Shown one piece after another: positions 59,890 through 64,000 of a DNA stretch of 64,000 nt (positions within the stretch are counted from its first letter, which is position 1; every line of letters starts with the position of its first letter). The notes under the pieces are model-generated. The model was not told the DNA's origin, did not search any database, and was given only the letters and a program-made list of their open reading frames with translations. The position numbers and the translations under genes are program-made. This DNA is from CAVVEQ01 sp963804865 (GTDB lineage Bacteria; Chloroflexota; Anaerolineae; Anaerolineales; Anaerolineaceae). The stretch covers positions 124,001-188,000 of the forward strand of contig CAWDSH010000042.1 of NCBI GenBank assembly GCA_963804865.1, written 5' to 3'.

Positions 59890-61644
59890 TCAATGTTTGC
59901 CGGCTGTATTTTCTATTGGATCGCCGATATTGAATTGCAGATTCCACAAATGGTGGTAGAGCCCTTTTTTCTTGAGCAGTTGTTTGTGGTTCCCGTCTTC
60001 AATGATGCTGCCATCTTTTAATACTAATATACGGTCTGCGCGTTGGATGGTGGATAGACGGTGCGCGATGATAAAAGATGTTCTTCCCTGCATCAAACGC
60101 TCCAGGGCTGCCTGCACCAGGCGCTCGGATTCGGTATCAAGCGCGGAGGTTGCCTCATCCAGTATCAGGATGCGCGGATCTTTGAGAAGTGCCCGTGCGA
60201 TCGCCAGCCGCTGACGCTGACCCGCGGAAAGCTTGGCCCCGCGCTCTCCGATCAGCGAATTGTATTTTTCTGACAGTTCTTCAATGAAATCATGCGCATA
60301 TGAAGCTTTTGCAGCTTCGATGATCTCCTCCTTGGAGGCATTGGATCGTCCATAGGCAATATTTTCTCGAACAGTTCCCCCAAAAAGAAATGTTTCCTGG
60401 GGCACCAATCCAACTTGTAGCCTCAGGCTGTGCAGATCTACCTTGTCGATCTCATGTCCATCAATGGTAATTCTGCCGCTGGTTGGATCAAAGAATCGCG
60501 GGATGAGGTTGACCAGGGTTGTTTTTCCCACGCCACTGGGTCCTACCAGCGCCACCATCTGGGCGGGAGGAACCTCCAGGTTGATATTGCACAGCACGTT
60601 GTTATCCGCCTCATAGCCGAAATTCACCTGATCGAAGTTGACCTGCCCCTTGATGGTCGGTAACCTTGGGGCATTTTTCATGGTAAGAGGTTCTGTGGGA
60701 GTTTCCAGTATTTCAATGATCCGCTGGGAAGCACCCATGGCTTCCCGGGTTTGCGAATACAATCCTGCAAATTCCCCCAGCGGAGCCCCCACCATGATGG
60801 CGTAGATCAGGAAAGCGATCAAATCCCCGGGGGATGTCTCCCCGGCAATCACCGCTCTTCCACCGAACCACAGCATGATCGTAATTCCTCCGAACGCCAG
60901 GAAATTGATCATTGGGATGAAAACTGAACGCAGCTTGATGCGGCGCATGGTGACAGCGAGCGTATCTTCGATGCGCTGCCGGAAACGTTTTTTCTCTCCC
61001 GCTTCCTGGGTGAAGGATTTCACCACGCGGATTCCGGAGATCAATTCTTCGAGGACCGAGGTGGCATCCGCCAGGCGGTCCTGGACGGTTGTGGAAAGTC
61101 TCTCCAGGCGCTTTCCAAAAAAGAACGCCAATCCCAGGATGGGCGGCAGGATGATAAAGACAAGGATGGTAAGCTGCCAGTTGATCAGGATCATCAACGT
61201 TAAACCACCAGCAAACGTGACCACCTGCCTGAACAAATTAATGGGTGCTTCGGTCAGCGTGCTCTGGATGGTGGTGACATCGTTGGATAGTCGCGAGACC
61301 AGCTCACCGACGCGCTGTTCGTTGAAAAAGCGCATGGGCAGATCCATGAGATGGCGTTGAAGTGCCAGCCGCAAATCGGCAACCACCCGTTGAGCAACCT
61401 GGGCGAGCAGGAAGTATTGGGTGAAAGAGAAACCGGCCTGCAGGATGAATAGAAATAGCAGTCCCAAACCGATCCGGTTGAGTTGTCCAAGATCGCTTGT
61501 AACAAAAACCGAATCCACCAGCTGTCTTAAAACCCATGGCAATGCCAGTCCGATCAGGGTCGCAATGATCAGCGCCGTGGCTGCAATCGACATTTTTCCC
61601 AGGTAAGGTTTTACGTAGACGAAAAGACTCTGTAATTTCTTCAT
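59890..61644 (-). CDS. ABC exporter, fused membrane and ATPase domains (MsbA/MDR type)
   Basis: 584 residues. Six membrane helices (~15-300) are fused to a nucleotide-binding domain: Walker A GPSGVGKTT, signature LSAGQRQR, Walker B ILILDEATSALD and switch His in IAHRLST. It works as a dimer exporting lipids or drugs; the substrate is not determinable. ATG 61644 has a GGAG site. It stands alone, downstream of a divergent region with the FmdB operon. Confidence 0.92.
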   Translation of the reverse strand: MKKLQSLFVYVKPYLGKMSIAATALIIATLIGLALPWVLRQLVDSVFVTSDLGQLNRIGLGLLFLFILQAGFSFTQYFLLAQVAQRVVADLRLALQRHLMDLPMRFFNEQRVGELVSRLSNDVTTIQSTLTEAPINLFRQVVTFAGGLTLMILINWQLTILVFIILPPILGLAFFFGKRLERLSTTVQDRLADATSVLEELISGIRVVKSFTQEAGEKKRFRQRIEDTLAVTMRRIKLRSVFIPMINFLAFGGITIMLWFGGRAVIAGETSPGDLIAFLIYAIMVGAPLGEFAGLYSQTREAMGASQRIIEILETPTEPLTMKNAPRLPTIKGQVNFDQVNFGYEADNNVLCNINLEVPPAQMVALVGPSGVGKTTLVNLIPRFFDPTSGRITIDGHEIDKVDLHSLRLQVGLVPQETFLFGGTVRENIAYGRSNASKEEIIEAAKASYAHDFIEELSEKYNSLIGERGAKLSAGQRQRLAIARALLKDPRILILDEATSALDTESERLVQAALERLMQGRTSFIIAHRLSTIQRADRILVLKDGSIIEDGNHKQLLKKKGLYHHLWNLQFNIGDPIENTAGKH

Positions 61645-61699
61645 CCAGCCTCCGTGCTAATCTTACCTCAACCCACTCAATTCTGCATTTTCCCAGGTC

Positions 61700-61736
61700 T
61701 TGACAAAAATATTAATAATGCTATACTCCAGTATAG
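61700..61736 (+). promoter_or_regulatory. Promoter with palindromic operator, FmdB-CsoR-OsmC operon
   Basis: TTGACA (61700-61705), a 16-bp spacer and TATACT (61722-61727). The -10 box lies inside the palindrome CTATACT-CC-AGTATAG (61721-61736), a short-centre inverted repeat like those bound by CsoR/CstR-type repressors. The operon's own repressor is the likely ligand. Confidence 0.7.
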
Positions 61737-61758
61737 TATATTGATAACGGAGAAACAA

Positions 61759-61974
61759 ATGCCAATTTATGAATTTGAGTGTCGATCCTGCGGTGAAGAA
61801 TTCGAGAAGCTGGTTCGTTTCTCAGACAATGCACAAGGCATTGAATGCCCCCATTGCCAAAGCAGGGATACTCAGAAGCGGTTGTCGATGGTTGCCTCCA
61901 CCCATCTCAATGGCGGGATGAGCAGCAGCACAGCTTCATTTGGCTCCTGCGGTGACCATGGAGGTTTTACCTGA
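61759..61974 (+). CDS. FmdB-family zinc-ribbon protein
   Basis: 71 residues: MPIYEFECRSCGEEFE and ECPHCQS give the two CxxC pairs of FmdB-type regulatory zinc ribbons; a Ser/Gly-rich tail follows with a further Cys. The role of these small proteins is unknown. ATG 61759 has a GGAG site. It is the first gene of the operon with the CsoR-type repressor. Confidence 0.85.
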   Translation: MPIYEFECRSCGEEFEKLVRFSDNAQGIECPHCQSRDTQKRLSMVASTHLNGGMSSSTASFGSCGDHGGFT

Positions 61975-62016
61975 GCTGGATGATGATGACCAGTCGTTGA
62001 CTGGTAAAGGAGCAGA

Positions 62017-62298
62017 ATGGAAAACCATCCATTTCTTTCAGACCAACATAAATTGATCGGTCGTTTGCGGAGGATAGAGGGGCAGGTGCACGGTGTCCAG
62101 AAAATGGTGGATACGAATCGTGACTGCCGTGAAATTATCCAGCAGTTGGTGGCTGCCCGTTCTGCCATGGACAGCGCCATCCTTGTTTTCACCGAGGATT
62201 ATCTCACCACTTGTATGCGGGTATCGCAAAAAGATGATCCACTCAAACGTGAAAAAATGGTCAAGGATCTGATGACAGTCATGGGAAAAGCTTTATAG
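62017..62298 (+). CDS. CsoR/RcnR-family (DUF156) repressor, CstR-like residues
   Basis: 93 residues, all-helical family: HKLIGRLRRIEGQVHGVQKMV then C37 in NRDCREIIQQL and C66 in YLTTCMR. Copper-sensing CsoR has Cys-His-Cys; here the His position, four before the second Cys, is Tyr62, leaving a Cys-Cys pair as in persulfide-sensing CstR. So it more likely senses sulfane sulfur or another thiol-reactive signal than Cu(I). The OsmC-family gene that follows fits that. Confidence 0.82.
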   Translation: MENHPFLSDQHKLIGRLRRIEGQVHGVQKMVDTNRDCREIIQQLVAARSAMDSAILVFTEDYLTTCMRVSQKDDPLKREKMVKDLMTVMGKAL

Positions 62299-62308
62299 GA
62301 GGTTCTTG

Positions 62309-62713
62309 ATGGCGAATGCAACTGTTCAGTGGCTGAGCGGCAAGAAATTTCTGGGGGTGGATTCCACCAACCATTCCGTCATACTTTCCACACCCGCTGA
62401 AGGTGTTGGTATGAAACCTTCGGAAATGCTGCTGGTTGCACTCGCTTCCTGCACTGCGGTGGACGTGGTTGAGATCCTTGAAAAGAAAAAGGTCGGGTTG
62501 CAGGGATTGGAGATTCGCGTGTCTGCTGAGCAGGATGCTGAACCGCCTTGGACTTTCAGAAAAATTCACTTGAAATACTCTCTAAAAGGGGAAAAACTTG
62601 ATATGAAAGCCGCAGAACAGGCTGTCAGGCTTTCCGAGGAAAAGTATTGTTCCGTTGCAGCGACTGTGCGTGGGATTGCGGAGATCAGCTGGGAAATCGA
62701 GCTGGTGAAATAA
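62309..62713 (+). CDS. OsmC family protein
   Basis: 134 residues from ATG 62309. It has the two-cysteine OsmC/Ohr layout (VALASCTAVDVVEILEKKK and EEKYCSVAATVR), closest in style to the YhfA group. It probably reacts with hydroperoxides or sulfur compounds. The gene follows the repressor by 10 bp (AGGAGG site), so it is a likely target of that repressor. It is the second OsmC gene in the window. Confidence 0.85.
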   Translation: MANATVQWLSGKKFLGVDSTNHSVILSTPAEGVGMKPSEMLLVALASCTAVDVVEILEKKKVGLQGLEIRVSAEQDAEPPWTFRKIHLKYSLKGEKLDMKAAEQAVRLSEEKYCSVAATVRGIAEISWEIELVK

Positions 62714-62769
62714 ATATCCTAGCGAATGTAATTTTATAAAGGGATGCGGTACTTGATGATCAAGTGCCG

Positions 62770-63003
62770 CTATTTGTTTATCATCTTGATGATGATATTT
62801 AATACAACTGTCAAAACAACACTGAGGATAATGGTTAGGAGCAGCGGGAAAAAGCAGGTTACCCCGCCGCTCTGGAGCTTGATCGTTCCGGGGAAATTCT
62901 CCATTCCGGGTATGCGGCTGATCAACCAGAGGATGCCACCCAGCACCACCAGCCCGATCCCGGCGAAGAACACCCAACGAGCCAGCATTTCCAGATTTGG
63001 CAT
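62770..63003 (-). CDS. DUF2905 family membrane protein
   Basis: 77 residues with two membrane helices and the family signature ISRIPGMENFPGTIKL between them (G-x-LPGDi-like). Function unknown. Alone on the minus strand, convergent with the OsmC gene. Confidence 0.8.
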   Translation of the reverse strand: MPNLEMLARWVFFAGIGLVVLGGILWLISRIPGMENFPGTIKLQSGGVTCFFPLLLTIILSVVLTVVLNIIIKMINK

Positions 63004-63124
63004 GCAATAATTCTAGCACTACTTGTTACGGAGTAGACATTCTAAAGAATTTATGCGCTTAAGTGAAATCTGATCTTGAGCGAGTCTGGCAGCAATTCCC
63101 GGTTTTAAGAATATCAATCCAAGC

Positions 63125-63130
63125 TATAAT
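63125..63130 (+). promoter_or_regulatory. -10 box upstream of the last gene
   Basis: TATAAT lies 25 nt before ATG 63156. The -35 is unclear. Confidence 0.35.
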
Positions 63131-63155
63131 TTCTCCAATCGTGGGATGATTCTGC

Positions 63156-64000
63156 ATGGCAATTAAACAAGAAAAAATGGTATCCAGTAGAAGAACTCAT
63201 TCGAAAATCGATTTGCATCTCCATCCTGGCGAATTGGTGGATATCCAGATTAAGGTGCAGGGAGCGGAAGAGACTGCCGCCAGGTCATCAAAATCCGTCG
63301 TCTGGCTGAAAAACGAATGGGCACGAATTGATCGTTTTCTGATGCGTAGTCCCATTATCGCCAGGTTTGGCTCTGCAGTCTCCCTTGTATTTCTCTTAGC
63401 CCTTGGCATATTTTTATTCACCCGTCTTTACCAGCTTGAAAAATTTCCAATCTATTTTTATAGTGATGAAGCCACACCGGTTCTGCGGGCATATGACCTG
63501 CTGAATAATGCCATTAAAGATGCGGATCAGGAGCTTTTACCGACCTTTTTTTGGAATGACCGCAAGTTTTCACTGGGTACGACTGTTTATTTCCAGGCTT
63601 TGACTCTTTTATTTTTCCCAAGGAGTGTTTTTCTTGCGCGGTTGGTCACCGTTCTGTTCGGTGTATTGGGGATGCTGTGGTTTGCGCTGATCCTGCAGGA
63701 TTGTTTCCGCATCCGTCATGGATGGATTGGATTCTTCCTCCTCGTATCCACCCCGGCATGGTTCCTGTTTTCCCGCCTGGCGGTTGAAACCCCTGTTTTT
63801 ACGGTTTTTTATACGGGTTCTCTTTATTACTACCTTCGATACCGGCAGGGAAATCCTCGTGCTCTCATTCCATCCGTATTGCTGGGTGCCTTGGCATTCT
63901 ATACCTATTTCCCCGGGCAGATCATAATCGCGCTCACCTCTTTTTTCCTCCTGATATCGGATTGGCGATATCACTGGCAAAACCGGAAAATATTCCTATT
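63156..64000 (+). CDS. Membrane glycosyltransferase of the GT-C/PMT-like superfamily, N-terminal part (cut by window edge)
   Basis: The frame is open from ATG 63156 to the end of the window (281 codons visible). A ~65-residue hydrophilic N-terminus is followed by membrane helices (SAVSLVFLLALGIFLFTRLY and several later). The first outer loop has the FYSDEATPVLRAYDLL segment, where the Asp-Glu pair is the catalytic motif of dolichyl/polyprenyl-phosphate-sugar-dependent transferases (ArnT/PMT type). The C-terminal half is outside the window. It probably glycosylates lipids or proteins at the membrane. Confidence 0.75.
   Translation, partial: MAIKQEKMVSSRRTHSKIDLHLHPGELVDIQIKVQGAEETAARSSKSVVWLKNEWARIDRFLMRSPIIARFGSAVSLVFLLALGIFLFTRLYQLEKFPIYFYSDEATPVLRAYDLLNNAIKDADQELLPTFFWNDRKFSLGTTVYFQALTLLFFPRSVFLARLVTVLFGVLGMLWFALILQDCFRIRHGWIGFFLLVSTPAWFLFSRLAVETPVFTVFYTGSLYYYLRYRQGNPRALIPSVLLGALAFYTYFPGQIIIALTSFFLLISDWRYHWQNRKIFL

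Noticed and set aside
1..64000. CRISPR arrays, rRNA genes, complete insertion sequences or prophage
   Set aside because: Looked for; no regularly spaced repeats, rRNA signatures, active transposase or phage structural genes were seen.

Overview
The window reads as a chromosome segment of a Chloroflexota bacterium of the Anaerolineae type. The base composition is moderate. Thr/Pro-rich membrane-anchored and lipoprotein tails (TPT, PTPS) recur, there is a CdaA/CdaR c-di-AMP pair and a Bacillus-type LexA box (GAAC-N4-GTTC), and the ribosomal block runs tRNA-tuf-rpmG-tRNA-secE-nusG-rplK-rplA-rplJ-rplL. The lineage is an inference from gene content and style; I could run no search.

Layout. 0-6 kb: an oligopeptide-type ABC importer operon (binding protein cut by the left edge, two permeases, two ATPases, a small membrane protein) closed by a strong terminator. 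6-10 kb: a response regulator, tRNA-Gln, glmU, cdd and recO. 10-15 kb: OsmC protein, MFS exporter, a cyclic-nucleotide-binding protein, a NifU-like protein and a chelatase-type AAA+/VWA pair. 15-20 kb: three tandem M42 aminopeptidases (the first frameshifted) and an exported bactofilin-like repeat protein. 20-25 kb (minus strand): a UDP-ManNAc/ManNAcA surface-polysaccharide operon ending in a frameshifted phosphodiesterase. 25-32 kb: a receiver protein whose C-terminus looks like an inactivated IS200/Y1 transposase, polA and a large TPR protein. 32-37 kb (minus): FTR1 iron permease and a replication operon (bifunctional nuclease, dnaB, DnaD-like, and a helicase loader with two complete ATPase modules). 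37-45 kb: LysM lipoprotein, thiolase, a small LexA-controlled RecA-fold protein, and a double-module 5'-nucleotidase broken by about ten frameshifts. 45-53 kb: TolB-propeller Ser/Thr kinase, lepB, der, cdaR, cdaA and a coaE-acetyltransferase fusion. 53-59 kb: the translation block with RNA regulatory sites. 59-64 kb: autoregulated lexA, an MsbA-like exporter, a FmdB/CsoR-type/OsmC mini-operon under a palindromic operator, a DUF2905 protein, and the start of a membrane glycosyltransferase cut by the right edge.

The most noteworthy items are the SOS-regulated, Walker-A-less RecA-like protein at 39.7 kb, which shares promoter architecture with lexA (consensus-type promoter, LexA box inside the 17-bp spacer); the domesticated transposase domain at 26.8-27.1 kb; the fused double DnaC-type loader; two covarying hairpins upstream of rplK and rplA; and repeated leaderless gene starts (a -10 box 6-7 nt before the ATG).
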